64,000 nucleotides of DNA from Streptomyces sp. NBC_01775 (GTDB taxonomy: Bacteria; Actinomycetota; Actinomycetes; Streptomycetales; Streptomycetaceae): the NCBI RefSeq assembly GCF_035917675.1, contig NZ_CP109104.1, positions 2,666,001 to 2,730,000 on the forward strand, given 5' to 3'. The position numbers were made by a program, and so were the translations under genes. Below, in pieces: positions 44,540 through 54,037 of the stretch. Below the pieces are notes generated by a model. That model worked only from the letters and a program-made list of their open reading frames with translations, was not told the origin of the DNA and made no database searches. Position 1 is the first letter of the stretch. Each line of letters starts with the position of its first letter.

Positions 44540-45588
44540 TGCTCACGGTTCTTGGCGATCTTCTTCGGTGCCACGGTGGCGGGGCTGTCGATGGTCTCGC
44601 CGTACTTGGTGAACAGCTTCGGCAGCCTGGCGTCCTCGCGTGCCGGGCTGACGAACATCTTCAGCGGCAGATCCTCCTGAAACCTCTTGCTCAGCAGGAA
44701 ATCCAGCAGCGCCTTGCCGCCCTTGGTGTTCTTCGCGCCCTTGAGCAGCCCGGCGTACTCGGTCTGCCGGAAGCAGGTGTCCTTCGCGATCCCGGTCGGC
44801 GCCCGCGCGGGCTCCGGCTTGGCGCCCAGCACCTCGACGGGCGGGCTGGAGGCGTAGGAGACGACCAGCGGCTTGTCGCCCTTGCCCTTGCCGCCGCGCG
44901 AGCCGCTGAAGCGGTCGTTGTACGCCTGCTCCCAACTGTCGACAACCTCCACGCCGTTGACACGCAGCTTCTTCCAGTAGCCCTGCCAGCCCTTTTCGCC
45001 GTATTCGTCGACGCCGGCCAGGAGGAAGGCGAGACCGGGCGAGGAGTTGGCGACGTTCTCGGTGACCAGGAGGTTCTTGTAGCGGGGCTTGGCCAGGTCG
45101 GCCAGGGTGCGCGGCGGGGTGAGCTTCTTGTCGGCGAACCACTTGCGGTCGTAGTTCACGCACACGTCGCCCGTGTCGACGGGGGTGACCCGGTGCCTGC
45201 CCCGGTCGGCCTGGAGCCTGGCGGGCACCTTGGCCAGGCCCTTGGCCTTGTACGGCTGGAAGACACCCCCGTCCAGCGGGCGGGACAAGAGCGTGTTGTC
45301 CACGCCGAACAGGACGTCTCCTTGGGGGTTGTCCTTGTTGAGCACGGCCTGGTTGACGGTGGCGCCCGCGTCCCCGCCCCGCATGACCTTGACCTTGTAG
45401 CCGGTGCGCTTCGTGAAGTCCTTGAGCACGGACTTGGAGGCGGCGAAGGAGTCGTGGGTGACGAGGGTGACGGTCTTGGAGTCGCCCTCGCCCCCGGAGC
45501 CGCCGCAGGCGGTGGCGAGAAGGGCGAGGGTGAGGACGGCTGTGGTGGCGGCAGCGGCGCGGCGCGCGTGCTTGTTCATGGAGTGCAT
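44503..45588 (-). CDS. thiB: Thiamine substrate-binding lipoprotein, ThiB-like
   Basis: 361 residues from ATG 45588 (ATG 45579 is possible). Signal peptide with lipobox LLATAC, then TLVTHDSFAASK, GDVLFGVDNTLLSR and PVDTGDVCVNYDRKWF, which match the ThiB family. It is the first gene of the operon and begins at the 3' edge of a TPP riboswitch, whose last bases (GTAGGAAG) double as the ribosome site. Imports thiamine, thiamine phosphate or TPP from outside. Confidence 0.92.
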   Translation of the reverse strand: MHSMNKHARRAAAATTAVLTLALLATACGGSGGEGDSKTVTLVTHDSFAASKSVLKDFTKRTGYKVKVMRGGDAGATVNQAVLNKDNPQGDVLFGVDNTLLSRPLDGGVFQPYKAKGLAKVPARLQADRGRHRVTPVDTGDVCVNYDRKWFADKKLTPPRTLADLAKPRYKNLLVTENVANSSPGLAFLLAGVDEYGEKGWQGYWKKLRVNGVEVVDSWEQAYNDRFSGSRGGKGKGDKPLVVSYASSPPVEVLGAKPEPARAPTGIAKDTCFRQTEYAGLLKGAKNTKGGKALLDFLLSKRFQEDLPLKMFVSPAREDARLPKLFTKYGETIDSPATVAPKKIAKNREQWIKTWTSLVVK

Positions 45589-45591
45589 CGA

Positions 45592-45684
45592 CTTCCTACC
45601 CGGCATGACCCGGGCGAGGTTCGAGGGTCTGCGGCGCGTACGGGACGCACGGCCGCACTCTCAGCGCTGTAAGCGCTCCCCTGT
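45592..45684 (-). ncRNA. TPP riboswitch (THI element)
   Basis: The minus-strand sequence contains the conserved THI-box parts in order: GGGGAGC, GCTGAGAGTGCGG, GACCCTCGAACCT, and CCGGGTCATGCCGGGTAGG. The 3' P1 strand includes AGGAAG, the ribosome site of thiB three to five bases before ATG 45588, so ligand binding would hide it and block translation of the thiBPQ operon. Confidence 0.93.
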
Positions 45685-45700
45685 CGGCTGTTCGGTTGTC

Positions 45701-45720
45701 GGGCCGCCCACAGACGGCCC
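45701..45720 (-). terminator. rlmN terminator
   Basis: 8-bp stem with one G-U pair (GGGCCGTC/GGCGGCCC on the minus strand), 4-nt loop, 24 bp past the rlmN stop and 16 bp before the riboswitch. Confidence 0.6.
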
Positions 45721-45743
45721 ATTCGAACACTACCAGCCAGGCT

Positions 45744-46856
45744 TCACCGCTCGGTCGCGGCGAGCTGCCCGCACGCTCCGTCGATCTCCTGGCCCCGGGT
45801 GTCCCGTACGGTCACCGGCACACCGTGCGACTCCAGGGTCCGCACGAACTCCGCCTCGTCCTCGGGCCGAGAGGCGGTCCACTTGGAGCCCGGGGTGGGG
45901 TTGAGCGGGATGAGGTTGACGTGCACCCGCTTGCCCTTGAGGAGCCGGCCCAGCAGATCGGCACGCCATGCCTGGTCGTTGATGTCCTTGATCAGCGCGT
46001 ACTCGATGGAGATCCGGCGGCCGGACTTCGCCGCGTACTCCCAGGCGGCGTCCAGGACCTCTCGGACCTTCCAGCGCGTGTTGACGGGCACGAGGGTGTC
46101 GCGCAGCTCGTCGTCGGGCGCGTGCAGCGAGACCGCCAGCCGGCACTTGAAGCCCTCGTCGGCAAAGCGCAGCATCGCGGGCACGAGGCCCACGGTGGAG
46201 ACGGTGATCCCGCGCTGGGAGAGCCCGAGGCCGTCCGGTTCCGGGTCGGTCAGCCGCCGGATGGCGCCGACGACGCGCTTGTAGTTGGCCAGCGGCTCGC
46301 CCATGCCCATGAAGACGATGTTGGACAGCCTGGAGGGGCCTCCGGGCACCTCGCCGTCACGCAGCGCGCGCATCCCGTCGACGATCTGGTGCACGATCTC
46401 GGCCGTGGACAGGTTCCGGTCGAGCCCCGCCTGGCCCGTCGCGCAGAACGGGCAGTTCATGCCGCAGCCGGCCTGAGAGCTGATGCACATGGTGACCCGG
46501 TCCGGGTAGCGCATCAGGACGGACTCGACGAGTGTGCCGTCGTGCAGCCGCCAGAGCGTCTTGCGTGTCGTGTCGTCGTCGCAGCTGATGTGCCGCACCA
46601 CGCTCATCAGGTCGGGCAGCAGTTCGGCGGCGAGCTTCTCGCGGGCGGCTGCGGGGATGTCCGTCCACTGCTCCGGGCCGCGTGCGAGCCGGGCGAAATA
46701 GTGCTGGGACAGCTGCCGGGCGCGGAAGGGCTTCTCCCCCGCCGCCGCGACGGCCTCCCGCCGCTCCTCGGGGCTGAGGTCGGCGAGGTGCCGCGGGGGC
46801 CGCTTGGCTCCGCGGGGCGCCACGAAGGTGAGTTCGCCTGGTGCGGGCGGTGCCAT
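45744..46856 (-). CDS. rlmN: 23S rRNA (adenine-2503)/tRNA (adenine-37) C2-methyltransferase
   Basis: 370-residue radical-SAM methyltransferase. The [4Fe-4S] cysteines are in [12 protein letters not shown]; other landmarks are [29 protein letters not shown] and [12 protein letters not shown] 46856 has TAGGAGC seven bases before; a longer in-frame reading is unsupported. Makes m2A in 23S rRNA and in some tRNAs. Monocistronic position between cdsA and the thiamine operon. Confidence 0.95.
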   Translation of the reverse strand: MAPPAPGELTFVAPRGAKRPPRHLADLSPEERREAVAAAGEKPFRARQLSQHYFARLARGPEQWTDIPAAAREKLAAELLPDLMSVVRHISCDDDTTRKTLWRLHDGTLVESVLMRYPDRVTMCISSQAGCGMNCPFCATGQAGLDRNLSTAEIVHQIVDGMRALRDGEVPGGPSRLSNIVFMGMGEPLANYKRVVGAIRRLTDPEPDGLGLSQRGITVSTVGLVPAMLRFADEGFKCRLAVSLHAPDDELRDTLVPVNTRWKVREVLDAAWEYAAKSGRRISIEYALIKDINDQAWRADLLGRLLKGKRVHVNLIPLNPTPGSKWTASRPEDEAEFVRTLESHGVPVTVRDTRGQEIDGACGQLAATER

Positions 46857-47015
46857 GGGACAAGCTCCTACGTCGGGGCAACCCCGTCGGCGCGGGGAGG
46901 ACTGCGGGTGGGCCTGCGCCGGGAGACTCGCCGGACCGCCCCGACTCGTACGGGGTGCCAAGGTCACGGGCTCGGCCGGATTGCAAACCTGTCCCAGCGT
47001 ACCCGGTGCCGCGGG

Positions 47016-48179
47016 TTACGAGCCGACGAAGATCACGAACAGCAGCCAGACCACCGGCGCCGTCGGCAGCAGCGAGTCGAGGCGGTCCATGATGCCGCCG
47101 TGACCGGGCAGCAGCGTGCCCATGTCCTTGATCCCCAGATCCCGCTTCATCATGGATTCGCCCAGGTCACCCAGGGTGGCGCTGGCCGCGACGGCGAACC
47201 CCAGCAGCAGCCCCTGCCACCAGACGCCGTCCTCGATCAGGAACTGGGTGCACAGCGCCCCGGCCACCATGGCGAAGGCCACAGCACCGGCCAGGCCCTC
47301 CCGGGTCTTGCCCGGGCTGATCCTGGGAGCCAGCTTGTGCCGCCCGAAGCGCCAGCCCACGGCGTAGGCCCCCGTGTCGCTGACGACAGTGAGGATCAGG
47401 AAGGTCAGCACCCGCCACGGCCCGTCGTCGGCCGCCAGCATGAGCGCCACGAAGGTCGCGAGGAAGGGCACGTAGAAGGCGGCGAAGAGGCCCGCCGTCA
47501 CATCCCGCAGATAGTCGGCGGGCGGCTCCGTCATCCGCCACACGAGCACCGCGAGGGCCGTGAGCGCCATCGCGACCCACGCACCCTCGGCCCCCCGTAC
47601 ATAGCCGGCGACCACCATGGCCGCACCGCCCACCGCCAGGGGCACCAGGGGGGCACGGATGCCCTTGCGCTCGTTCAGCCGGGAGGTCAGCTCCCACAGG
47701 CCCACCACCACGGCGACCACGATGACGCCGATGAAGACGGGCTTGTAGAGGAAGAGCGAAGCCACCACGAGCACGCCCAGACCGAGGCCGACCCCTACCG
47801 CTGCGCGCAGGTCACGGCCGGCGCGCTTCTTGCCCTCCCCCGCGGAAGGCGCGGGCGCAGGCGAAGGGGCACCGGCGGCCGGCTCCTGCTCGTACCGCTG
47901 CGGGTGAGGGTCTGAGCGACCCGCGGGACCCGTGGGGCCGGGGCCCTGCGGCCGACGGCCGTTCCGGTCGCCGCCCTCGTCACCTGGGTCGGACACAATG
48001 GGCATACGCCGAGTCTGCGACGCTTCACCGCCCACGTCGTGCGCTGGAGCGGTCACGTCGTAAGCGGACACCCCCACGTCGCCCGGCCGGGGCAGCGCCC
48101 CCGGCGCTGCGGGCCCTGGATCGGGAGGGCCCCAGTAGCCCGCGCCCGGTTGCGGCACTCCCCAGGATGAGTCGTTCAC
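47016..48179 (-). CDS. cdsA: Phosphatidate cytidylyltransferase
   Basis: 387 residues. A disordered Pro/Gly-rich N-terminus of about 125 residues, longer than in other bacteria, precedes about eight membrane helices. The catalytic signature near the C-terminus is complete: ESMMKRDLGIKDMG followed by PGHGGIMDRLDS. Makes CDP-diacylglycerol, precursor of all phospholipids. GTG 48179. Immediately downstream of frr in the rpsB-tsf-pyrH-frr-cdsA run. Confidence 0.95.
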   Translation of the reverse strand: MNDSSWGVPQPGAGYWGPPDPGPAAPGALPRPGDVGVSAYDVTAPAHDVGGEASQTRRMPIVSDPGDEGGDRNGRRPQGPGPTGPAGRSDPHPQRYEQEPAAGAPSPAPAPSAGEGKKRAGRDLRAAVGVGLGLGVLVVASLFLYKPVFIGVIVVAVVVGLWELTSRLNERKGIRAPLVPLAVGGAAMVVAGYVRGAEGAWVAMALTALAVLVWRMTEPPADYLRDVTAGLFAAFYVPFLATFVALMLAADDGPWRVLTFLILTVVSDTGAYAVGWRFGRHKLAPRISPGKTREGLAGAVAFAMVAGALCTQFLIEDGVWWQGLLLGFAVAASATLGDLGESMMKRDLGIKDMGTLLPGHGGIMDRLDSLLPTAPVVWLLFVIFVGS

Positions 48180-48218
48180 AGATAGCAGCCTTCGACCTCG
48201 GACCGTAGACAGGGGACC

Positions 48219-48776
48219 TCAGACTTCGAGCAGCTCGGACTCCTTGTGCTTGAGCAGCTCGTCCACCTGCGCGACGTACTTCGCGGTGGTGTCGTCCAGC
48301 TCCTTCTCACCCCTGCGGCCCTCGTCCTCGCCGACGTCGCCGTCCTTGATGGCCTTGTCGAGAGTCTCCTTGGCCTTGCGGCGGACGCTGCGGATGGAGA
48401 TCTTGGCGTCCTCGCCCTTGGTCTTGGCGACCTTGATGTACTCCCTGCGGCGCTCCTCGGTCAGCTCGGGGAACGTCACCCGGATGATGTGGCCGTCGTT
48501 GGAGGGGTTGACGCCCAGGTCCGAGTCGCGAATGGCCTGTTCGATGTTGCGCAGCGAGCTCTTGTCGAACGGGGTCACCACGGCCATCCTGGGCTCGGGA
48601 ACCGAGAACGACGCGAGCTGGTTGATGGGCGTCATCGTGCCGTAGTACTCAGCCACGATCTTGTTGAACATCGCCGGGTGCGCACGGCCGGTGCGGATGG
48701 CCGCGAAGTCCTCCTTGGCGACGACGACCGCCTTCTCCATCTTTTCCTCGGCTTCGAGGAGGGTCTCTTCGATCAC
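48219..48776 (-). CDS. frr: Ribosome recycling factor
   Basis: 185 residues. The start is read as GTG 48776 ([15 protein letters not shown]), six bases after AGGAG; GTG 48779 one codon earlier is possible. Family motifs [10 protein letters not shown] and [25 protein letters not shown] are intact. Releases the post-termination ribosome with EF-G. Between pyrH (225-bp gap) and cdsA (39 bp). Confidence 0.97.
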   Translation of the reverse strand: MIEETLLEAEEKMEKAVVVAKEDFAAIRTGRAHPAMFNKIVAEYYGTMTPINQLASFSVPEPRMAVVTPFDKSSLRNIEQAIRDSDLGVNPSNDGHIIRVTFPELTEERRREYIKVAKTKGEDAKISIRSVRRKAKETLDKAIKDGDVGEDEGRRGEKELDDTTAKYVAQVDELLKHKESELLEV

Positions 48777-49021
48777 CACGTGCTCCTGGTTCGATGAATG
48801 AGCCTGACTGCTTCATCCGGGGCTGTGCCGCTTCCCCCTCGGGGCCGCGTCCCGGAAGACCGCCCCAGGAGCCGCCCCGGCCCCCGCAATGCCCTGATTC
48901 CTGCACGGTGTCCGACCGGCAGGCTGTTGTCCATCCCCGTACCGTGCCGTTCGTACGCCACGGTGTTGCCGTCGGCACCCGTCTCGTGAACGCGGTCGCC
49001 CGGCCTCGGCCCGGCGGCCGG

Positions 49022-49774
49022 TCAGTCGCGGGTGCCCTGATTGCTCACCAGGGTGCCGATCTTCTCACCCTTGACCGCACGGGCGATATTGCCTTCGGCG
49101 AGCAGTTCGAAGACGAGGATCGGCAGTTTGTTGTCACGGCAGAGCGTGATCGCCGTCATGTCGGCGACCTTGAGATCGCGGGTGATGACCTCGCCGTACT
49201 CAAGAGCGTCGAACTTGACCGCCGCGGGGTTGTGCGCGGGGTCGGCGTCATAGACACCGTCGACGCCGTTCTTGCCCATCAGCATCAACTCGGCGTTGAT
49301 CTCCAGCGCGCGCTGTGCGGCCGTGGTGTCGGTCGAGAAGTACGGCATGCCCATACCGGCGCCGAAGATGACGACGCGGCCCTTCTCCAGGTGCCGGATG
49401 GCGCGCAGGGGAATGTAGGGCTCGGCGACCTGTCCCATCGAGATGGCGGTCTGGACGCGCGAGTCGATGCCCTCCTTCTCCAGGAAGTCCTGGAGCGCCA
49501 GGCAGTTCATGACCGTGCCCAGCATGCCCATGTAGTCCGAGCGGGCCCGGTCCATGCCGCGCTGCTGCAATTCCGCGCCGCGGAAGAAGTTGCCGCCCCC
49601 GATGACGACGGCGATCTCGGCGCCGTCGCGGACGACAGAGGCGATCTCCCTCGCCACCTTGTGCACGACGTCGGGGTCGACACCGAGTCCTCCGCCTCCG
49701 GAGAACGCCTCGCCGGAGAGCTTCAGCAAGAAGCGCCGGCGGCGGTCGCTGTCTTTGTCGGTGTCATTGCTCAT
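49022..49774 (-). CDS. pyrH: UMP kinase
   Basis: 250 residues from ATG 49774, six bases after GAGGAG. Hexameric amino acid kinase-fold enzyme phosphorylating UMP to [32 protein letters not shown]-like [20 protein letters not shown], and [12 protein letters not shown] are seen. Between tsf and frr, as usual; a hairpin lies in the tsf-pyrH gap. Confidence 0.97.
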   Translation of the reverse strand: MSNDTDKDSDRRRRFLLKLSGEAFSGGGGLGVDPDVVHKVAREIASVVRDGAEIAVVIGGGNFFRGAELQQRGMDRARSDYMGMLGTVMNCLALQDFLEKEGIDSRVQTAISMGQVAEPYIPLRAIRHLEKGRVVIFGAGMGMPYFSTDTTAAQRALEINAELMLMGKNGVDGVYDADPAHNPAAVKFDALEYGEVITRDLKVADMTAITLCRDNKLPILVFELLAEGNIARAVKGEKIGTLVSNQGTRD

Positions 49775-49800
49775 GGAGATCTCCTCGTGCACATACGAAA

Positions 49801-49848
49801 GAGGCCACTGCCGTCGGATCCTCGCGGTCCCTGTGCGGCAATGGCCTC
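49801..49848 (-). terminator. Hairpin between tsf and pyrH
   Basis: 13-bp stem with one mismatch (49801-49813 with 49836-49848), long loop. It lies 26 bp upstream of the pyrH start; may attenuate transcription or stabilise the tsf mRNA. Confidence 0.6.
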
Positions 49849-49967
49849 CTCGTCACAACTGCCCTGTGCCCGACCTTATCGGGCCCGTGCCGGTTCCGTG
49901 CGCCCTACGGAGTGCTCCGCGCGCGGACGAGCGGAACCGGCCTTCGGGATACGTCAGGGTGCGGCTG

Positions 49968-50804
49968 TCAGGCGCCGACGCGGAAGCGCGCGAAACGCTT
50001 CAGCGAGACACCGGCCTCGTCCAGAACCTTCTGGACGGACTTCTTGTTGTCCTTGGCGAAGGGCTGGTCGAGCAGGGTGTTCTCCTTGAAGAACCCGTTG
50101 ACCCGACCCTCGACGATCTTCGCCAGGGCCTGCTCCGGCTTGCCCTCCTCGCGCGCGGTCTCCTCGGCGATGCGGCGCTCGCTGGCGACCGTCTCCTCCG
50201 GGATCTCCTCACGGGTGAGGAACTTCGGCGCGAACGCGGCGATGTGCTGCGCGACGTCCTTGGCGATGTCGGCGTCGGCCTTGTCCAGCTCGACCAGCAC
50301 GCCGACCTGCGGAGGCAGGTCCGGGCTGGTGCGGTGCAGGTAGGAGCCGACGTAGGCGCCGGAGAACTGCGCGAAGCGGTCCAGGACGATCTTCTCGCCC
50401 AGGGTGGCGTTGGCCTCGTCGACGTACGCCTGGACGGTCTTGCCTGCCTCGATCTCGGAGGCGAGCAGCGCGTCGATGTCGGCCGGGGAGGTGGCCTCGA
50501 TGTGCGCGGCGATGGCCTCGGCGACGGCGACGAACTTGTCACCCTTGGCGACGAAGTCGGTCTCGCACTTCAGCTCGACCAGGACACCGGTGGAGTTGTC
50601 GTCGGCGATACGGGCGATGGCCGCGCCGTTCTCGGCCGTACGGCTCTCGCGCTTGGCGACGCCCTTCTGGCCCTTGACGCGCAGGATCTCTACTGCCTTG
50701 TCGACGTTGCCCTCGGCCTCGTCCAGCGCCTTCTTGCAGTCCATCATGCCGGCGCCGGTCAGCTCCCGGAGCTTCTTGACGTCGGCGGCGGAGTAGTTCG
50801 CCAT
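49968..50804 (-). CDS. tsf: Translation elongation factor Ts
   Basis: 278 residues from ATG 50804 ([27 protein letters not shown]). The TDFV motif of EF-Tu contact is present in [12 protein letters not shown]. Nucleotide exchange factor for EF-Tu. Length and sequence are typical of actinobacterial EF-Ts. 147 bp downstream of rpsB with two hairpins in between. Confidence 0.98.
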   Translation of the reverse strand: MANYSAADVKKLRELTGAGMMDCKKALDEAEGNVDKAVEILRVKGQKGVAKRESRTAENGAAIARIADDNSTGVLVELKCETDFVAKGDKFVAVAEAIAAHIEATSPADIDALLASEIEAGKTVQAYVDEANATLGEKIVLDRFAQFSGAYVGSYLHRTSPDLPPQVGVLVELDKADADIAKDVAQHIAAFAPKFLTREEIPEETVASERRIAEETAREEGKPEQALAKIVEGRVNGFFKENTLLDQPFAKDNKKSVQKVLDEAGVSLKRFARFRVGA

Positions 50805-50878
50805 GGTCTGTGAATCTCTTCTCGAATAAGTCGATGAGGATGGATCGGCCCACTGCGGATCAGGGGCTTCCACGGCTG

Positions 50879-50907
50879 TACGGCGGGGGCACCCGGCCCC
50901 CGCCGTA
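50879..50907 (-). terminator. Hairpin in the rpsB-tsf gap
   Basis: 12-bp perfect stem (50879-50890 with 50896-50907), 5-nt loop. As tsf follows without clear promoter, it may be a partial terminator that lowers tsf relative to rpsB. Confidence 0.65.
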
Positions 50908-50932
50908 TCACCGCGCAACAGCGGAGCCCACG

Positions 50933-50954
50933 TGATCCACGTGGCCGTGGATCA
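50933..50954 (-). repeat. Inverted repeat overlapping the rpsB stop
   Basis: TGATCCACG and CGTGGATCA with a 4-nt loop; includes the rpsB stop codon. Nine perfect pairs. Confidence 0.6.
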
Positions 50955-51896
50955 GGCCTGCTCGGCGGCGGGCTTCTCGGCCTGCTCGGCCTCGGCGGCC
51001 TGCTCGGTCTCCGGGGAGGACTGGACCTCGGCCTCGGCGGCGGTCTCGTCCTTGGCCTCGGCAACCTCAGCCGGCTCGGCGGGCTTCTCGGCCTCGGCAG
51101 GCTTCTCGGCCTCGGCGGCCTTCTCGCCCTCCAGCAGGTCGCGCTCCCACTCGGCCAGCGGCTCGCCCGCGGCCTTCTCGCCCTTGCCCTCGCCGGAACC
51201 ACCGGACGAACGGGCGATGAGGCCCTCGGCGACAGCGTCGGCGATCACACGGGTGAGCAGGGTGACGGAGCGGATCGCGTCGTCGTTGCCCGGGATCTTG
51301 TAGTCGACCTCGTCCGGGTCGCAGTTGGTGTCGAGGATCGCGACCACCGGGATGTTGAGCTTGCGCGCCTCACCGACGGCGATGTGCTCCTTCTTGGTGT
51401 CCACGATCCAGACGGCGCTGGGCACCTTCTGCATCTCGCGGATACCACCGAGGGTCTTCTCCAGCTTGGCCTTCTCGCGGGAGAGGACCAGCAGCTCCTT
51501 CTTGGTGAGACCGGAGGCGGCCACATCCTCGAAGTCGATCTGCTCCAGCTCCTTGAGGCGCTGGAGCCGCTTGTAGACCGTCGAGAAGTTGGTCAGCATG
51601 CCGCCGAGCCAGCGCTGGTTCACGTAGGGCATGCCCACGCGGGTGGCCTGCTCGGCGATGGCCTCCTGGGCCTGCTTCTTGGTGCCGACGAACATGATGG
51701 AGCCGCCGTGCGCGACGGTCTCCTTGACGAACTCGTAGGCGCGGTCGATGTACGACAGCGACTGGAGCAGGTCGATGATGTAAATGCCGTTGCGCTCGGT
51801 GAAGATGAAGCGCTTCATCTTCGGGTTCCAGCGGCGGGTCTGGTGCCCGAAGTGGACGCCGCTCTCCAGCAGCTCCCGCATCGTGACGACGGCCAT
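50952..51896 (-). CDS. rpsB: 30S ribosomal protein S2 with long acidic tail
   Basis: 314 residues. The first 240 are normal S2 ([63 protein letters not shown]). A Glu/Ala/Lys/Pro-rich tail of about 75 residues follows, with imperfect EAEKPA repeats; tails of this kind occur in Streptomyces S2 but not in E. coli. First gene of the rpsB-tsf unit. Confidence 0.97.
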   Translation of the reverse strand: MAVVTMRELLESGVHFGHQTRRWNPKMKRFIFTERNGIYIIDLLQSLSYIDRAYEFVKETVAHGGSIMFVGTKKQAQEAIAEQATRVGMPYVNQRWLGGMLTNFSTVYKRLQRLKELEQIDFEDVAASGLTKKELLVLSREKAKLEKTLGGIREMQKVPSAVWIVDTKKEHIAVGEARKLNIPVVAILDTNCDPDEVDYKIPGNDDAIRSVTLLTRVIADAVAEGLIARSSGGSGEGKGEKAAGEPLAEWERDLLEGEKAAEAEKPAEAEKPAEPAEVAEAKDETAAEAEVQSSPETEQAAEAEQAEKPAAEQA

Positions 51897-52340
51897 GGCC
51901 GTTCTCCTTGGGTTACTCGGTTGTCATCAGCGAGGGCCGGGATGGCCCCCGCTTGCCTGACGCCCCTGTCGCGCCGCCCTGGAACTACCGACTGGCGGAC
52001 CGTTCCTGGGACCGAGATGCGCGGCCACCGGGTGAGGGTGGCGGGGCGTGCGAAGTCAGCCCGGTCACCCGGGCCGCACAAAGCAGTGTACGGGACCCGC
52101 GAAGGGGCCCGCGCCGGGTGTGGGAGCGGGGACCTCGGTGGGCGCGGATAAGCACCATGACCCATGGGAGAGAGGAGAATCTTTACCCGTTTTTTCTGCA
52201 TTTTGCCCCGGTGCACCGAAGCTCCACCCCGGGCCGCGTTCATCCCCCGGGCGAGTGACGGTTTTATCCACATCTCATGGGTTACCCACAGATCTTGCCC
52301 ATGATCCCAGCCGGTCCGGGATGTGCGTCAGGGTCTCCGC
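51897..52340. other. Divergent intergenic region rpsB / M23 peptidase
   Basis: 444 bp. No gene. The part near 52170-52300 is AT-rich for this genome (TTTACCCGTTTTTTCTGC, GTTTTATCCACATC) and should hold the rpsB promoter on the minus strand and that of the peptidase on the plus strand. An inverted repeat CATGGG...CCCATG spans 52276-52302. Confidence 0.5.
52264..52290 (+). promoter_or_regulatory. Two DnaA-box-like nonamers
   Basis: TTATCCACA at 52264-52272 (the E. coli consensus) and TTACCCACA at 52282-52290, same orientation, 9 bp apart. May be coincidental. Confidence 0.3.
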
Positions 52341-53948
52341 ATGAGGCAACGCGGACCCCACTACGGGGCGGGCACGACGAGCGACGGGCGTCCGGTGGAA
52401 CGCCCACGCGGGGCGACGCGGGCGAGGGCTCTGATCCTGGTGACGGGGTTCTCGTGGGTGATCGCGGGGGCGATCGCGTGCGTGCTCGCGAGCGGGTTCA
52501 CGCACGGGGGCCCCGACGGGTCGGCGGTCCCGCGCTCGTATGCGCCCTCGCCCGGACGAGCGGCCTCGGCGTATGAGCCTCCCGCACCCGCCCTTCTCCT
52601 CACGCCGGCGGGTGCGGGAGCTTCCGGCGGCAGAGCCTGGCCGGTGACAGGGACCGGTGGGGCGCTGCGGCCCCTGGTGCCGCGCGGCTGGGATCCGCCG
52701 CCGGAGCCGTGGGCCGCCGGTCACCGTGGAGTGGACCTGGCGGCCGGGCCGGGGCAGCCGGTACGGGCCGCCGCAGGCGGGAAGGTGTCCTTCGCGGGAA
52801 AGGTCGCCGGGCGCGGAGTGGTGTCCATCGAGCTGCCGGGGACCGGCCGCCCGCCCCTGCGTACGACGTACGAGCCGGTACGGGCCTCGGTGCGCAAAGG
52901 GGACCGGGTGAAGGCCGGCGAGCGGGTGGGGACCGTCGCCAGAGGCCGCCACTGCCCCCGCACCTGTCTGCACTGGGGCCTGTTGCGCGGCGACCGCTAC
53001 CTCGACCCGCTCTCTCTGCTGCCGCCGGGCATGCTCGGCGGAGACTCACGCCTCCTGCCCGTCACCGGAGTCCCGGTGCCCGGCCGCCGGGCCCACGCGG
53101 GCCGGCAGCCCACAGCCGCGGACACCGCCGAGGATCTCGCCCCGCTGCGCAACGCCGCCCCGTCAGACGCTCCTGGCTACGACGCGGCGGGAGGGGTCAT
53201 CCGTGACCATGGCGAAGCAGGAGGGATCCTCGCGCTGGCGCTGGCCGTGTGCGCGCTGTGGGCGCACCGGCGGCTGCGCGACGGGCACGACAAGGCGGCG
53301 ACGGCACCACGGCAGAGAGCACCGGCCGCGCGGAGGCGGCCGGAGGGCCCTGATGACCTCAGCCCCGGACGCCGTTCAGCGCCATGGAGACGGCGGCCTC
53401 GGCGATCTGCTGCGGGTCCTCGGCGGCACCGAGCTCGATACGGCGTACCCCGGCGTCCACGACGCCCTGAAGCAGCATGGCCGCGAGCCGCGGCTGCTCG
53501 TGGCCGAGGTCGCCGAGCGCCTCGACGACCATGGAGATCAGCCCGCCGTGGGCGGCGCGGATGCGCTCTCGGGCCCCCGCGTCCAGCTCCCCCGCCGAGA
53601 TCGCGACGACGGCACGGTGCCGGCGGTCACCGACCAGCGCGAGCTGCTGACGTACATATGCTTCGATCTTGCCCCCGGGACTCTCGGCCTGGGCCATCGC
53701 GGATTCGACCTCGGCCGCCCACACGGGGAAGTCGACGGCGCACAGCTCCTCCACGACCGCGGCGCGGGAGCGGAAATACTCATAGACGGAGGAGCGCGCG
53801 AGGCCCGTGTGCTGGGCGAGGGCGGGGAAGGTCAGCGCCTCCGTTCCCCCCTCGGACAGCAGTGACCTCGCGGCGTCCAGCAAGGCCGCGCGCTGCATGG
53901 TCCGGTGCTCGGCCACGGAGGCCGCTCGAATCCTGGGCACGCTTCTAG
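52341..53948 (+). CDS. M23-family metallopeptidase (LytM-like), with run-on 3' end
   Basis: Cell-wall peptidase of the LytM type. An N-terminal membrane helix (GFSWVIAGAIACVLASGF), then the M23 domain: HRGVDLAAGPGQPVRAAAGGKV, ...VRKGDRVKAGERVG and CLHWGLLRGDRYLDPL with the HxH-type end. Zinc ligands are in HRGVDL and LHWG. A hydrophobic segment ILALALAVCALWAH near residue 295 follows. The open frame then continues for about 200 Arg/Pro-rich residues wholly antisense to the convergent TetR gene. The start (ATG 52341 or GTG 52323) lacks a good site. The natural end is more likely near 53353, where TGATGA occurs in another frame. Confidence 0.65.
   Translation: MRQRGPHYGAGTTSDGRPVERPRGATRARALILVTGFSWVIAGAIACVLASGFTHGGPDGSAVPRSYAPSPGRAASAYEPPAPALLLTPAGAGASGGRAWPVTGTGGALRPLVPRGWDPPPEPWAAGHRGVDLAAGPGQPVRAAAGGKVSFAGKVAGRGVVSIELPGTGRPPLRTTYEPVRASVRKGDRVKAGERVGTVARGRHCPRTCLHWGLLRGDRYLDPLSLLPPGMLGGDSRLLPVTGVPVPGRRAHAGRQPTAADTAEDLAPLRNAAPSDAPGYDAAGGVIRDHGEAGGILALALAVCALWAHRRLRDGHDKAATAPRQRAPAARRRPEGPDDLSPGRRSAPWRRRPRRSAAGPRRHRARYGVPRRPRRPEAAWPRAAAARGRGRRAPRRPWRSARRGRRGCALGPPRPAPPPRSRRRHGAGGHRPARAADVHMLRSCPRDSRPGPSRIRPRPPTRGSRRRTAPPRPRRGSGNTHRRRSARGPCAGRGRGRSAPPFPPRTAVTSRRPARPRAAWSGARPRRPLESWARF
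53359..53940 (-). CDS. TetR family transcriptional regulator
   Basis: 193 residues from GTG 53940. Helix-turn-helix at about 18-62: RAALLDAARSLLSEGGTEALTFPALAQHTGLARSSVYEYFRSRAAV. The ligand domain has no recognisable subtype. Convergent with the M23 peptidase; 98 bp downstream of the whiG stop, on the same strand as whiG, so it may be read from the whiG transcript. Targets unknown. Confidence 0.9.
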   Translation of the reverse strand: MPRIRAASVAEHRTMQRAALLDAARSLLSEGGTEALTFPALAQHTGLARSSVYEYFRSRAAVVEELCAVDFPVWAAEVESAMAQAESPGGKIEAYVRQQLALVGDRRHRAVVAISAGELDAGARERIRAAHGGLISMVVEALGDLGHEQPRLAAMLLQGVVDAGVRRIELGAAEDPQQIAEAAVSMALNGVRG

Positions 53949-54037
53949 CTTACGGACAGAAGGTCGAGGCTCACATGGGTAGGGCCGGGGCGGGCTCTGA
54001 AGGACCGGTTCAGCAGGGTGAAGGGATCGTCACCGGG

